A DNA stretch of 64,000 bases. Origin: Tichowtungia aerotolerans (GTDB lineage Bacteria > Verrucomicrobiota > Kiritimatiellia > Kiritimatiellales > Tichowtungiaceae). Numbering within the stretch: the stretch's first letter is position 1; each line of letters begins with the position of its first letter. Location: assembly GCF_009905215.1 (NCBI RefSeq), contig NZ_CP047593.1:1740900-1804899 (forward strand). The letters run 5' to 3'. The position numbers were made by a program, and so were the translations under genes. Positions 37,888-46,336 of this stretch are shown here, one piece after another. The notes under the pieces were generated by a model. It searched no databases. It saw only the letters and a list, made by a program, of their open reading frames with translations, and was not told where the DNA came from.

Positions 37888-40536
37888 TTATGGCATCGGG
37901 CCGACCTCCAGCTTATAAAAACCTTCGGTGTCTGCGGTTCGCCCTTGATCCGTGTCGGTCCAGCTGTTAGTCGGTGCGCTGACGGTGGCCAGCAACCGGA
38001 ATTCATTCGTGAGCGATTCTGTCCACCAGATGCCGTAGTTATGACCGGAAACGGCGTGCCAGTTCAGGGTATAGAATCCGTTGGTATCAATTTCCGTGCC
38101 GGAAACGTGGAAGTAGGACTCGGTGCTGTATAGGTCTGTGCCGGCAATCAGCTCATCGCCATTGATCATTCCGTCTCCGTCTGTGTCTGCTTCCAGGTCG
38201 ACCACAAGAACTTCGATGCTCGCATAAGTGGTGTCTACATCGCCGTCAGCGGTGAAGGTGACCGCATAGGTGCCTGCGGGCGGGGAGGTCCAGTTCAGCG
38301 TGCTGGAAACGGTGTTGAAGCCTGTTTGTGTTGCGAAGCTGGCTCCGTCCGGCAGTGCTGTTGCTGAGAGGGTGATGACATCGGTTCTGACGGTATTGAC
38401 GGCTGTCACAACCAGGCTCAGATCGTTACCCAGTGGAACCACCTGATTTTCCAATCCGTGGAATTCAGGCGTCGGCCCGTGGATGCCGGGGGTAAACTCG
38501 TTGGTGTATGCATTGGCAAGAATTGTCCATTCCGAGGCGGTCCAGACGGGATTCGGCGTCAGAACCGGGTTGTTACGTTCAGCTCGGTCGTTTTCGTAGT
38601 TCCATGCCGTCCCTTCTCCATCCGTATCGAGTTCGCCATAGATATCGATCAGCAGTCCGGTGGAGTGGTCACCGCTGTAGAAGAGGACGTAAGCGTCACG
38701 TCCGTTGCCGTCAATGTCTGTGTCTTCCTGATCGGGCTCAAACCCGTAGGCGGCCAGAAAATTTGTGGTGCTGCAGGCTACAATGTAGGTTCCGGTTGGT
38801 CCGACGGAACCGGTGAGCGCAATATCGTTCCATCCATCACCGTTATCCTGTCGGCTCAGGAACCAGTGGTCTGCTGCCAGATCAATGGCGTTGGTTCCTG
38901 CGTTGTAGAGTTCGACAAAGCGGTAGTTGTTGCCGCCGGTTCCTGCGGGATCGGCGATTTCCGAGAGGATCAGCATCGGTTTGTCGAGTACGGTGATCGT
39001 GATGGTTTCGTTGTTGTATCCATCCTTGTCGGATGCTGTGAACGTAACCTCATATTCTCCGGCGGGGGCGGCATTGATCCAGGTAAAGGTTCCGTTGGTG
39101 AAGACTGCACCAGACGGAAGGTCTGTTGCGCTGAGTGTGGTTAAATCGTTGTCGATTGGGTCGGAGGCGGTGACGGTGAAGCTGAGGGATTGATCTTTAA
39201 AAACTTTCCGGTTCCCGACCGGATCGAGAAGTGGGGGCTGGAAGAAGGCTGTTCCGGGGGTCATGTTACTGGTGCCGGCACCGGTGATGTCCCATTGTGA
39301 TGCAGTCCAGGTCGGGCTTGGGCTGCCGTCGATGGTGTTGCGGACCGCCTGGGAATCGGTATATTCCCAGGCGGTTCCGGTTCCGTTGGTGTTGATTTCA
39401 CCGTAGATGTCGATGAGGGTTCCTGTGGTGTGGTCTCCGCCTGAGTAGAGAACGTAAGCATCATTTCCGGTGCCGTTGATGTTGTTGTCGGTCTGATCCG
39501 GTGCAAAGCCGTAAGCGGATTCGAACAGGACAGCATTGTAGGAGACGATATAGGTATCGGAAGGGTTGACGATCCCGGTGAGAGCCACGTCATACCAGGT
39601 GCTTCCATTTGCCTGTAAGCACAGATGCCAGTTTTCGTCGGCAAGATCAATGGACGCTTTGCCGATGTTCTGCAGTTCAACAAAGCGGTAGTTGCCTCCG
39701 CTGGTGCCTGCGGGATCGGCGACTTCTGTAATGATCAGAATAGACGGGTGGACGACTGTAATGAGCACCGTCTCCGAGATGTTTGTGGTGCCGTCATCCG
39801 CATAAAAAGTGGTGCTGTAGGTCCCGACCGGTGCGGGACTGGACCATAGAAAAGTGCTGGTAACGGTTGCAGCATTGGTGACCGTATTGAAGACGGCCCC
39901 GGGAGGAAGATTGCTCGCGGAGAGAATAATATCGTCACCATTGATATCTGCGGCGCTGACTGTGAAGCTGAGTTCGTTGCTGGCAACAACCTGCTGATTT
40001 CCACTGGTGGTCAGAGAAGGAGCAATGTTTCCGTCGGGTGTATACAGTTCAACGGCAATGCTGTCCAGCGACCATCCGTTTCCAGCAAGCCCGTCTGTGC
40101 CGTCAATACGCAGGACTCCATCGGCAGGGATGTAAATGTCAAACCCATGATCTCCAGTCGAGGTAATGGTTCCTTTGCTGACATCGTCTATGTAGAGGGT
40201 CACTTGGTCTGAGCTGGCCCAGCTGGACACTCTGACGTTGGTCAGAGAGACTGCGGTGTCGAATGTAATGTCAATCCATTCGCCAACATCGAATCCGGCA
40301 GGGTCATCGAAAAAAAGAGAGGTGTTTAGGCCGAATGTGCTGGTGGTGCGGTTCATTGTCCCGTCTGTGACGGAGAATGTGGCAACCAGACCGTTGTTTG
40401 TATACGAGACTGGGCCGGTTTGATCATCCAATGCGCTGTAGAGAGAGGCATCATTAATGAAGTCGAAAAAGAATTCAGCGTGAGCGGTGCAGCAGAAGAC
40501 GGCGATGAGTATGCTGGTGGCTGTCAGTTTTTTCAT
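37888..40536 (-). CDS. Giant exported protein with lamin-tail and Ig-like domains (paralog 2)
   Basis: An 882-residue secreted protein with signal peptide MKKLTATSILIAVFCCTAHA. It has an N-terminal beta domain (FFFDFINDASLYSALDD onward), Ig-like repeats, two lamin-tail domains ([20 protein letters not shown] and [20 protein letters not shown]), a further Ig unit, then an EF-hand-like DTDGDGMINGDELIAGTD and a C-terminal beta domain (FYTLNWHAVSGHNYGIWWTE). The last 100 residues are clearly homologous to paralog 1, so the pair arose by duplication. The 63-base gap to paralog 1 carries a palindrome copy, and another overlaps the start codon region (40539). Confidence 0.82.
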   Translation of the reverse strand: MKKLTATSILIAVFCCTAHAEFFFDFINDASLYSALDDQTGPVSYTNNGLVATFSVTDGTMNRTTSTFGLNTSLFFDDPAGFDVGEWIDITFDTAVSLTNVRVSSWASSDQVTLYIDDVSKGTITSTGDHGFDIYIPADGVLRIDGTDGLAGNGWSLDSIAVELYTPDGNIAPSLTTSGNQQVVASNELSFTVSAADINGDDIILSASNLPPGAVFNTVTNAATVTSTFLWSSPAPVGTYSTTFYADDGTTNISETVLITVVHPSILIITEVADPAGTSGGNYRFVELQNIGKASIDLADENWHLCLQANGSTWYDVALTGIVNPSDTYIVSYNAVLFESAYGFAPDQTDNNINGTGNDAYVLYSGGDHTTGTLIDIYGEINTNGTGTAWEYTDSQAVRNTIDGSPSPTWTASQWDITGAGTSNMTPGTAFFQPPLLDPVGNRKVFKDQSLSFTVTASDPIDNDLTTLSATDLPSGAVFTNGTFTWINAAPAGEYEVTFTASDKDGYNNETITITVLDKPMLILSEIADPAGTGGNNYRFVELYNAGTNAIDLAADHWFLSRQDNGDGWNDIALTGSVGPTGTYIVACSTTNFLAAYGFEPDQEDTDIDGNGRDAYVLFYSGDHSTGLLIDIYGELDTDGEGTAWNYENDRAERNNPVLTPNPVWTASEWTILANAYTNEFTPGIHGPTPEFHGLENQVVPLGNDLSLVVTAVNTVRTDVITLSATALPDGASFATQTGFNTVSSTLNWTSPPAGTYAVTFTADGDVDTTYASIEVLVVDLEADTDGDGMINGDELIAGTDLYSTESYFHVSGTEIDTNGFYTLNWHAVSGHNYGIWWTESLTNEFRLLATVSAPTNSWTDTDQGRTADTEGFYKLEVGPMP

Positions 40537-40665
40537 TTTTCCAATCCTTGGAACATTTTGTTCTGTTTTTTCAAAATTTGAAAATTCCGACTTTTCTGCC
40601 GGATCTATTTTCAATCCTTGGAAGCCGGTGCCTTACGGCTTTGTCTGCCTTTTGACTAGCATAGA

Positions 40666-42717
40666 TTATTCCAGATTCTTTCTGTAACCGGATGAATTTA
40701 CCTGATTGGCGGTGACAAAAATAAGAAGATTTCGTTTCACGCTGCGTTCCCCTTCGGAGCGGAAAAGGCGTCCGAGCAGTGGGATTTTTCCCAGGATTGG
40801 AACGCTGTCTTTGAAGGACTCCATTTGTTCCTTGATCAAGCCGCCCATAGCGATGGTGCTGCCGTCTTCGATGGTGACAGACGTTTCGACTTTGCGGGTT
40901 TTAAAAATCGGCTGGTATGCGATCAGCCGGTCCGCGTTTTCGGTTCTGCTTTCTTCGCGGGTGGTTAGGAAGGACAGCAGTTCAGAACCCTCGGATGAGG
41001 CGTCCATATCCAGTGATTCATCTCCGTATTCCGGCCAGATAGTTCCAACGTGCTGCTCATCAAAGCCGGTCAGTTCGCGAATCTCCGGTGCGAGTTCGAG
41101 ATCGATGGTTCCGTTTTCCACATCGACTTCGGGAGTTACTTCGAGCAGGACGCCGGTTTGGTATTGCTCGTAGTCGAGCGGGAGCAGGCTGGGTTGGGCG
41201 TAGCGCTCGATGATGACGTCGTAGGCGGTGGGGAAGGAGCGGATTTCGCCGATATGAATGGTGGCGGTTTCGCCGCTTTTTGTGAGAATTTTCGGCGCAG
41301 AGAGCAGGTCGGAGCCCTGCTGGCGTTCCAGGGCGCGAATGAGCAGGTCGAACGGGATGTCGCCTTTTATTTTCTGAACGAGCAGTTCTCCTGCGGATGC
41401 CGTGAGGCTGTCGGCCAGAGCGGAGCCGGTGTTGGCGTTGAAGGCTTCTCCGCCGGTGCGCAGTGTGTCGGTGAACAGTTTCTGTCCGCCGGGAATGGTG
41501 ATGGTATCCTCGTTGAGGTAGCTGCCGTTTTCGCCGACGGTCCATTCAAAACCGAGTTCATCAAGAGTGCCTTGGGCGATCTCGATAAACTTGGTTTCAA
41601 TTTCCACCTGCCGGGCGCGTTCTTCGAGAGCTTTCTGGTTGTAGCGTTTCAGCAAGGCTTCGATTTCAGGCATATACTTGGATGCGTTGTGCACCAGCAG
41701 AATGTTGAACTCGGGATTGAACTGGGCGCTGGAGCCTTGCGGGAAGGGAGCGGAGCTGAAAAAACTGCGCACGTCAAGGAGTCCGGAGGGGGCTGCGTCG
41801 CCGCCGGTCATGAGGACCATTTTTGCACCGACAGTCGGCATCACATCAAATTCAGCGGAGACCATCTGCTGGGGCGGTTCATAGTTGACGGGGGTCAGTA
41901 TGACCATGTTGGAACCGATTTCATATTTCATACCGGACATCTGGGTGATGACGTCCAGTGTTTCCTGAACAGACAGATCGGTGCTGGAGAACGTGACAGG
42001 CGGCAAGAGTGTTTTTGAGGTGCCAAACACAACCAGATTCACGCCTTTTCCTTCGTCATCCAGTTCGCGGCAGAGCGCTGCGAGTTCGAGGACCACCTGT
42101 TGAATATCTGCATTCTGGAATGCGATCGATGGAATCTGGATGGATTCGAGCTTTCTGCGCAGTTCCTGCTGACGAAGATCTTCAGCGGTTGGTTTGCCCG
42201 ACGAAGTCGGGCAGCCGATGATTTTCCCTTTCGCCTTCGGGGTGTTCCACGCTTCCTGAACGGTCTCGAGCATGCGGGTTCGGGTTGTTATGTAGCTTTG
42301 CTTTTCGCGTGCGGTTTGTTGTCCCGCAATTCGGCGCAGCCAGCGGATGGCGGTCGAATTCTGAGGGTCGTCATACAATACAGCCTCAAAGTAGGTTTTG
42401 GCTTCTTCCAGATTTCCGCCGCTGAATGCGTCCTTTCCGTGTTTGATCGCTCTTTCTATATCGAGAGGAGGGAGGTCCAGGGGTGTTTTTTCGGCGGATG
42501 ACATAGATACGTTGGGTTGGTCGAACGCCGGTGTGCTTTGTAGAGGAGGCTGGCTCGTGTTTTCTGCAGGTGTTTGAGTCGGTACGGTTCCCGGTTTGGA
42601 TAGTGTGGCCATCTCAAAAGATTCGAGGTCATCAAAAATTCCGGAGATGTTGTCTTCTGCATTAAGGGGCAAGCAAAGGAAAGGCGCCGATAATACGAAA
42701 AATGTACAGGCTTTCAT
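40666..42717 (-). CDS. Secretin, Amuc_1098-like type IV pilus/type II secretion outer-membrane protein
   Basis: A 683-residue exported secretin. After the signal peptide (ending LPLNA) come a Pro/Thr-rich linker, a TPR-like segment (AKTYFEAVLYDDPQNSTAIRWL) and N-type ring domains (IPSIAFQNADIQQVVLELAA, then VTFSSTDLSVQETLDVITQM, then NILLVHNASKYMPEIEALL). The C-terminal secretin barrel has VEIETKFIEIAQ, SDLLSAPKILTKSGETATI, GVLLEVTPEVD and VPILGKIPLLGRLF. It resembles the Amuc_1098 family of Verrucomicrobiota. Other pilus genes are not adjacent. It could also export the giant lamin-tail proteins next door, but this is only inferred from position. Confidence 0.87.
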   Translation of the reverse strand: MKACTFFVLSAPFLCLPLNAEDNISGIFDDLESFEMATLSKPGTVPTQTPAENTSQPPLQSTPAFDQPNVSMSSAEKTPLDLPPLDIERAIKHGKDAFSGGNLEEAKTYFEAVLYDDPQNSTAIRWLRRIAGQQTAREKQSYITTRTRMLETVQEAWNTPKAKGKIIGCPTSSGKPTAEDLRQQELRRKLESIQIPSIAFQNADIQQVVLELAALCRELDDEGKGVNLVVFGTSKTLLPPVTFSSTDLSVQETLDVITQMSGMKYEIGSNMVILTPVNYEPPQQMVSAEFDVMPTVGAKMVLMTGGDAAPSGLLDVRSFFSSAPFPQGSSAQFNPEFNILLVHNASKYMPEIEALLKRYNQKALEERARQVEIETKFIEIAQGTLDELGFEWTVGENGSYLNEDTITIPGGQKLFTDTLRTGGEAFNANTGSALADSLTASAGELLVQKIKGDIPFDLLIRALERQQGSDLLSAPKILTKSGETATIHIGEIRSFPTAYDVIIERYAQPSLLPLDYEQYQTGVLLEVTPEVDVENGTIDLELAPEIRELTGFDEQHVGTIWPEYGDESLDMDASSEGSELLSFLTTREESRTENADRLIAYQPIFKTRKVETSVTIEDGSTIAMGGLIKEQMESFKDSVPILGKIPLLGRLFRSEGERSVKRNLLIFVTANQVNSSGYRKNLE

Positions 42718-42882
42718 GATGCCGTTTCTCCGGTTCGTAGCATGGGATGTATGAATGTTTTTAAGATAGTAATATAGTATTTGCGTATCTTCAATGAGTT
42801 ATTTAATCTTGGCTTTAAATTAATAGAATCATCCGGTTGATTTTTATAATTAGGCCTGCTACTTTTTCGCGCTCAACTTTGC

Positions 42883-42974
42883 GGAGAGGTGGCGGAGTGG
42901 TTGAACGCGCACGCTTGGAAAGCGTGTTTACCCTGAAAGGGGTAACGAGGGTTCGAATCCCTCTCTCTCCGCCA
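42883..42974 (+). tRNA. tRNA-Ser (anticodon GGA)
   Basis: Starts GGAGAGGTGGCGGAGTGG and ends CTCTCCGCCA with encoded CCA. The anticodon stem CACGC/GCGTG closes loop TTGGAAA, giving GGA (UCC/UCU). The long variable arm (TACCC/GGGTA) is typical of tRNA-Ser. Confidence 0.95.
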
Positions 42975-43177
42975 TTTCTTCTTTCTTTTCATGCTCAATG
43001 ATTTTAAGCATGCCCTTTTGTTTCTGAAAAACCGGGCGGCCTTGTCACGGCAGTTTTTGAGCGCATGCTTCCTGTTCTGTTCCCGAATGGGGTTGAGGGG
43101 TTGTCTTGCGGCGTTGAGACCTCTGAGGCCTCTGATGCTCTGCGGGGGTGAAGAGTTTTCTCAGATCGGGAAGGCAC

Positions 43178-43200
43178 AAAAAAAACGCGCAGTCTGCGCG
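43178..43200 (-). terminator. Terminator after tRNA-Asp
   Basis: On the minus strand CGCGCAGACTGCGCG forms a perfect stem-loop followed by eight T. Confidence 0.85.
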
Positions 43201-43213
43201 GTTCTGAAAAAGG

Positions 43214-43290
43214 TGGCGAGGATGACGAGACTCGAACTCGCAACCCCCAGCGTGACAGGCTGGTGCTCTAACCAATTGAGCTACACCCCC
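43214..43290 (-). tRNA. tRNA-Asp (anticodon GTC)
   Basis: On the minus strand it begins GGGGGTGTAGCTCAATTGG and ends with CCA. The anticodon stem CCAGC/GCTGG closes loop CTGTCAC, giving GTC. The T arm is GCGAGTTCGAGTCTCGT. Confidence 0.94.
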
Positions 43291-43432
43291 ACCGAAAGAG
43301 CGAACAGAATAGTCAGACCGTTTTTTATTTCAAGCGGAAATTGCATAAAAAATACCATGAATTTATTTTTCTTCGAAAATGCGGGCTTTTTAGAAGATAT
43401 CAGGGGAGATTGACCCGTTTGATAAAAATAAA

Positions 43433-43457
43433 AAAGCCCCGGAATATCCGGGGCTTT
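43433..43457. terminator. Terminator downstream of the small lipoprotein gene
   Basis: AAAGCCCCGG pairs with CCGGGGCTTT. The A-rich left flank makes it work on the minus strand for the gene at 43480. Confidence 0.8.
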
Positions 43458-43479
43458 GCCGATGATGCGGGATAAAAAA

Positions 43480-43824
43480 CTACAGATCGTTGTAGTAAAC
43501 CACCTCATCGTTGATGGCAAAAATCTTGGCTTTTGTGAACACATTGTGTTTTTTGCGGGCCTTGTCGCATTTGATTGCGGCATTTTCAGCGGCTTCGCGA
43601 AGGGTGCCGCGATCATGATCGTAAGCACACGCCCAGCGTCCGCCTGGGTCTACAGCAACAACCAGCACTTTTTGGCCTGGTAATTCTTTGTATTTGAGGA
43701 AATAAGGGTTGAATTCTTCCGGCGGTCTCAGCCGGACTTCAAATTTTTCACCGTCAGATGTAGCACATCCAAAGATGGTTGAAAGAATGACGGCCAGTAC
43801 GGCGAATTTAACAAACAGCTTCAT
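43480..43824 (-). CDS. Small lipoprotein of unknown function
   Basis: A 114-residue exported protein. MKLFVKFAVLAVILSTIFGC is a lipoprotein signal. The mature part has GQKVLVVAVDPGGRWACAYD and REAAENAAIKCDKARKK, with two cysteines that may pair, and ends YYNDL. This looks like a small DUF4189-type periplasmic domain, but I am not certain. GGAGGTTTT precedes the start. It has its own terminator at 43433. Confidence 0.75.
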   Translation of the reverse strand: MKLFVKFAVLAVILSTIFGCATSDGEKFEVRLRPPEEFNPYFLKYKELPGQKVLVVAVDPGGRWACAYDHDRGTLREAAENAAIKCDKARKKHNVFTKAKIFAINDEVVYYNDL

Positions 43825-44109
43825 GAAAACCTCCGGTTGGATTAATTGTCAGCATAAAAGCTGAAAACTCTGAAAGAGTCAATGTCAAAGCCGTTGGCTG
43901 GGATATTGAGAATGCAATAAATACAGCAAATCAGGCCTTGATTCTTATTGGTGAGAAAGCAACTTCTGATCAGAGAAGATGCTTGAGATGAAAATGATCG
44001 GCTTTCAGCGGAGATTCTGGATAAAGCATTAAAAGCTGTTTTTTAAGGAATAGTTTTTGCTAATGAAACGGGTAAGTTTTATTAATAAAGTATATTTAAG
44101 GATCAAAAT

Positions 44110-44373
44110 ATGGCGGTAATGGGTGACAGAGTTCCGATGTTTAAGTTGCGACCGTATCACAGCCTGCTGATTGCGGCTTTGTTTTTTGCAATCGTTGGTG
44201 GGCTGCTTTCTGCGTATTTTATGGTGGAAGATGCTTATGAGTCGGAAGCCCGTCGCGGTCTGTTTTCTCTGATTGTAACTGGAATTCTTGTGCTGATTTT
44301 AGTCATCGCAGCTTTTTCCAGATACCGATTCAGTCACCTCAAGCATCACCGTCCGGGATATAAACGCGGTTAG
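44110..44373 (+). CDS. Small protein with two transmembrane helices
   Basis: An 87-residue inner-membrane protein. Hydrophobic segments at about residues 17-37 (SLLIAALFFAIVGGLLSAYF) and 50-69 (LFSLIVTGILVLILVIAAF) are joined by an acidic loop (EDAYESEARR), and a basic C-terminal tail follows (SRYRFSHLKHHRPGYKRG). AAGGATCAAA precedes the ATG. The family is not recognised. It is the last core-like gene before tRNA-Thr. Confidence 0.7.
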   Translation: MAVMGDRVPMFKLRPYHSLLIAALFFAIVGGLLSAYFMVEDAYESEARRGLFSLIVTGILVLILVIAAFSRYRFSHLKHHRPGYKRG

Positions 44374-44430
44374 GCATTTTCCACGTTGACATTCTTTCTG
44401 AATTTCGCATAATCCCGCCTCTTTTTTCGA

Positions 44431-44505
44431 GCCAGTGTAGCTCAGTGGCAGAGCAATTGATTTGTAATCAATTGGTCGGGGGTTCGACTCCCTCCACTGG
44501 CTCCA
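44431..44505 (+). tRNA. tRNA-Thr (anticodon TGT), integration target
   Basis: Starts GCCAGTGTAGCTCAGTGG and ends CACTGGCTCCA. The anticodon stem ATTGA/TCAAT closes loop TTTGTAA, giving TGT. The 3' 45 bases plus five flanking bases are duplicated at 45347-45396, showing that an element has integrated here. Confidence 0.95.
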
Positions 44506-44510
44506 ATCTT
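44461..44510 (+). repeat. Attachment-site repeat at tRNA-Thr (attL-like)
   Basis: The 50 bases from the anticodon loop to five bases past CCA match 45347-45396 with one difference (G at 44481 is T at 45367). It keeps the tRNA functional, as expected for tRNA-targeting integrases. Confidence 0.85.
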
Positions 44511-44608
44511 TACCCCTGTTTCGGTTAACGCTGACAGGGGTTTTGTTGTTTTTGGTGTGTTTTGCGCCTGTTGCTTTACTTCCTGACCTTTGGCTTTATT
44601 TCAGGATG

Positions 44609-44635
44609 TTTGACCAAAGTTTGACCAAAGTTTTG
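44609..44635 (+). repeat. TTTGACCAAAG direct repeats near attL
   Basis: TTTGACCAAAG occurs twice in tandem (44609-44619, 44620-44630), then TTTTG. The 22 bases 44614-44635 are repeated exactly at 45268-45289, near the other attachment copy. These look like integrase arm-type binding sites. Confidence 0.6.
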
Positions 44636-44672
44636 TGAAGTTACTGGTGATCTGTCTGTCCTCTGCCGCCGT

Positions 44673-44710
44673 GGGAGGGGTAAGGGGGTAGGGGGTAGGG
44701 GGAGGAGGGG
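44673..44710 (+). other. G-quadruplex-prone tract
   Basis: Five runs of four or five G (GGGG, GGGGG, GGGGG, GGGGG, GGGG) are separated by TAA, TA, TA and AGGA, after a GGG. This fits the G3+N1-7 rule for an intramolecular quadruplex on the plus strand. It lies inside the mini-element between the two attachment copies. Confidence 0.7.
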
Positions 44711-44830
44711 TCAAAACTACTTATATAATATATAAATAGTCTCGGAAAAATATTTTCAAAATTTTGGCTTAACGGTCAGGGACTCTGCTTTTCCCTTTTC
44801 GGTCCTATCCGAGTCTTATAGGATGTAGCC

Positions 44831-45133
44831 ATGAAGGCAATTCTACGGGATGTGGCTATTGTTGCTCTGGTGGTCGTCGCAGCAGGAGGATTCTCACTCT
44901 ACGAAACCGCAGAGGTAAAGATCCTGTTTGACGAATACAACGAGCCCCAACGCGATGAACTGTTTATGGTTCACAAAACATATTGGGGGCTTAAAACTGC
45001 CACCTACAAAATGCGGCTTTCTACCGGTGGTGAATGGCAATATCAAAACGAGGACAGCAGTTGGTCAGGGTTCATCTACAGCCATTTTCACCAACTTATT
45101 GGTTTTGATTTGGACAAGTATCCACGTCCCTAG
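44831..45133 (+). CDS. Small membrane-anchored protein in the tRNA-Thr mini-element
   Basis: A 100-residue protein with an N-terminal signal or anchor (ILRDVAIVALVVVAAGGFSLYET) and a soluble remainder with WGLKTATYKMRLSTGGEWQY. AGGATGTAGCC precedes the ATG. It is the only supported frame between the two attachment copies, so it is cargo of the element. No family recognised. Confidence 0.55.
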   Translation: MKAILRDVAIVALVVVAAGGFSLYETAEVKILFDEYNEPQRDELFMVHKTYWGLKTATYKMRLSTGGEWQYQNEDSSWSGFIYSHFHQLIGFDLDKYPRP

Positions 45134-45267
45134 ACGGATATGTGTTTGATAGCGGCAGTGTGGCTACTCTGGCTGATGAAGTATGGCTGGCTCAACGGGT
45201 CATAGAATCTCTTGCAGGAGCTTATTTATAACTAAAGACCACAACGGCGGGAAAAACAAGCATTTTT

Positions 45268-45289
45268 CCAAAGTTTGACCAAAGTTTTG
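45268..45289 (+). repeat. Second copy of the 22-base arm-type repeat
   Basis: Exact repeat of 44614-44635, in the same direction, 58 bases before the second attachment copy. Confidence 0.6.
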
Positions 45290-45346
45290 CTATTTTTATT
45301 TCTAAAAACCTTAATAAATTGGCATTTTTTAATTTCGGCAACTTGC

Positions 45347-45396
45347 TTTGTAATCAATTGGTCGGGTGTTCGACTCCCTCCACTGGCTCCAATCTT
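45347..45396 (+). repeat. Second attachment copy (tRNA-Thr 3' end)
   Basis: Matches 44461-44510 at 49 of 50 positions. It has the T arm and acceptor 3' strand of tRNA-Thr but no 5' half, so it is a remnant or attR, not a working tRNA. Confidence 0.85.
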
Positions 45397-45492
45397 ATCT
45401 TGTAACATGTTGTTGATTAGCTTGTTACAAAATATGTGAACCTTCAAGAATCGTATTTTCTGTCCAGATCTTCCCGGAAGAAAAGCAGCAAA

Positions 45493-46281
45493 ATGAAGGT
45501 TCAAGTCCGCTACGTTCAACAACGTGGTCAGTCGTATTTTTTTCGTATGGCTATTCCTCAGCCGCTTCAAGCGCACTACGAAAATCGTTCTGAGATCTCT
45601 CATGCACTTCGATCAACGAGTCTGATGGAGGCTCATACACTGGCTCTGGCCCTTGCTACAGTCTACCGGAAGCAGTTCCGTGATTTGAAGGCCGGCAAGC
45701 TGGTGTGTGGGATACAGGCAGGTGAAGGATATTTGGATTCCCTGCAATTGAGAGCTGCCAATGAGCTACCCTTGGTTGAGCAGGTTGCTTCGTCTGAGCA
45801 AAATGCTGAAAAGCAGATGACCTTGATGGAGGTGTATCAGGAGGTTCGTGGTCTTGGGAAACGTAGTGCGGTTGTTGAGGATGAGCGATTGGCTGCGGTG
45901 AAACTGCTGGTTGACTGGTTTGGAGATCGGCCTATCGCTGAGTTTATGATCTGGGTGCGTGAAACAGTATTGGCATTGCTGCAGACAGGGGTACCTTTGG
46001 AGCCCATGACAACGCAGCAGTTGCTTGAAATGCTGGAGGATCACGACCTTGTCGAATTGATCCCCGGTTTGAAGGAGGGCGAAGGTATTGACGACAGTCG
46101 GCACCTCAAAAAAGCCTTGCGGACGACTGGGCGTAGGTTTGGCGACTTGTTCAAGAACAAAGATCAGATCAGCATTGAAGATATGGTGATCCGCAAGGAC
46201 ACCGAACGTGTTAAGCGTGATGACGGCAAAGGTTATCGAAACCATTCGGTTTACACTTTTGCCAAGGCTGAAGCTGCCTAA
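45493..46281 (+). CDS. Truncated tyrosine-integrase-like protein with a replaced C-terminus
   Basis: A 262-residue protein. Residues 1-60 (VQVRYVQQRGQSYFFRMAIP, then SEISHALRSTSLMEAHTLAL) match the N-terminal domain of phage-type integrases (DUF6538-like). Residues about 115-160 look like a core-binding domain (LTLMEVYQEV-type start and LVDWFGDRPIAEF). The catalytic domain with R, HxxR and Tyr is missing. In its place are 100 residues with a helical part and GRRFGDLFKNKDQISIED, a winged-helix-like end. ATG 45493 is chosen; GTG 45436 is in frame. It lies just inside the second attachment copy, where an integrase gene is expected. Confidence 0.65.
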   Translation: MKVQVRYVQQRGQSYFFRMAIPQPLQAHYENRSEISHALRSTSLMEAHTLALALATVYRKQFRDLKAGKLVCGIQAGEGYLDSLQLRAANELPLVEQVASSEQNAEKQMTLMEVYQEVRGLGKRSAVVEDERLAAVKLLVDWFGDRPIAEFMIWVRETVLALLQTGVPLEPMTTQQLLEMLEDHDLVELIPGLKEGEGIDDSRHLKKALRTTGRRFGDLFKNKDQISIEDMVIRKDTERVKRDDGKGYRNHSVYTFAKAEAA

Positions 46282-46301
46282 CTGCCCTTTCTAGGGTTTT
46301 T

Positions 46302-46336
46302 GCCCCTCTGGGATTCGTCCTGGAGGGGCTTTTTTT
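46302..46336 (+). terminator. Terminator of the integrase-like gene
   Basis: GCCCCTCTGG pairs with the CCTGGAGGGGC region and is followed by seven T. Confidence 0.8.

Noticed and set aside
37828-40554. Riboswitch or structured leaders in front of the giant surface protein genes
   Set aside because: Only the dispersed palindrome is present; no larger conserved structure could be recognised.
43004-43243. Short frames between tRNA-Ser and tRNA-Asp
   Set aside because: They run into the tRNA-Asp gene and its terminator, and lack ribosome sites.
45347-45396. A second tRNA-Thr gene
   Set aside because: Only the 3' half is present; the D arm and 5' acceptor strand are missing. It is an attachment-site duplicate.
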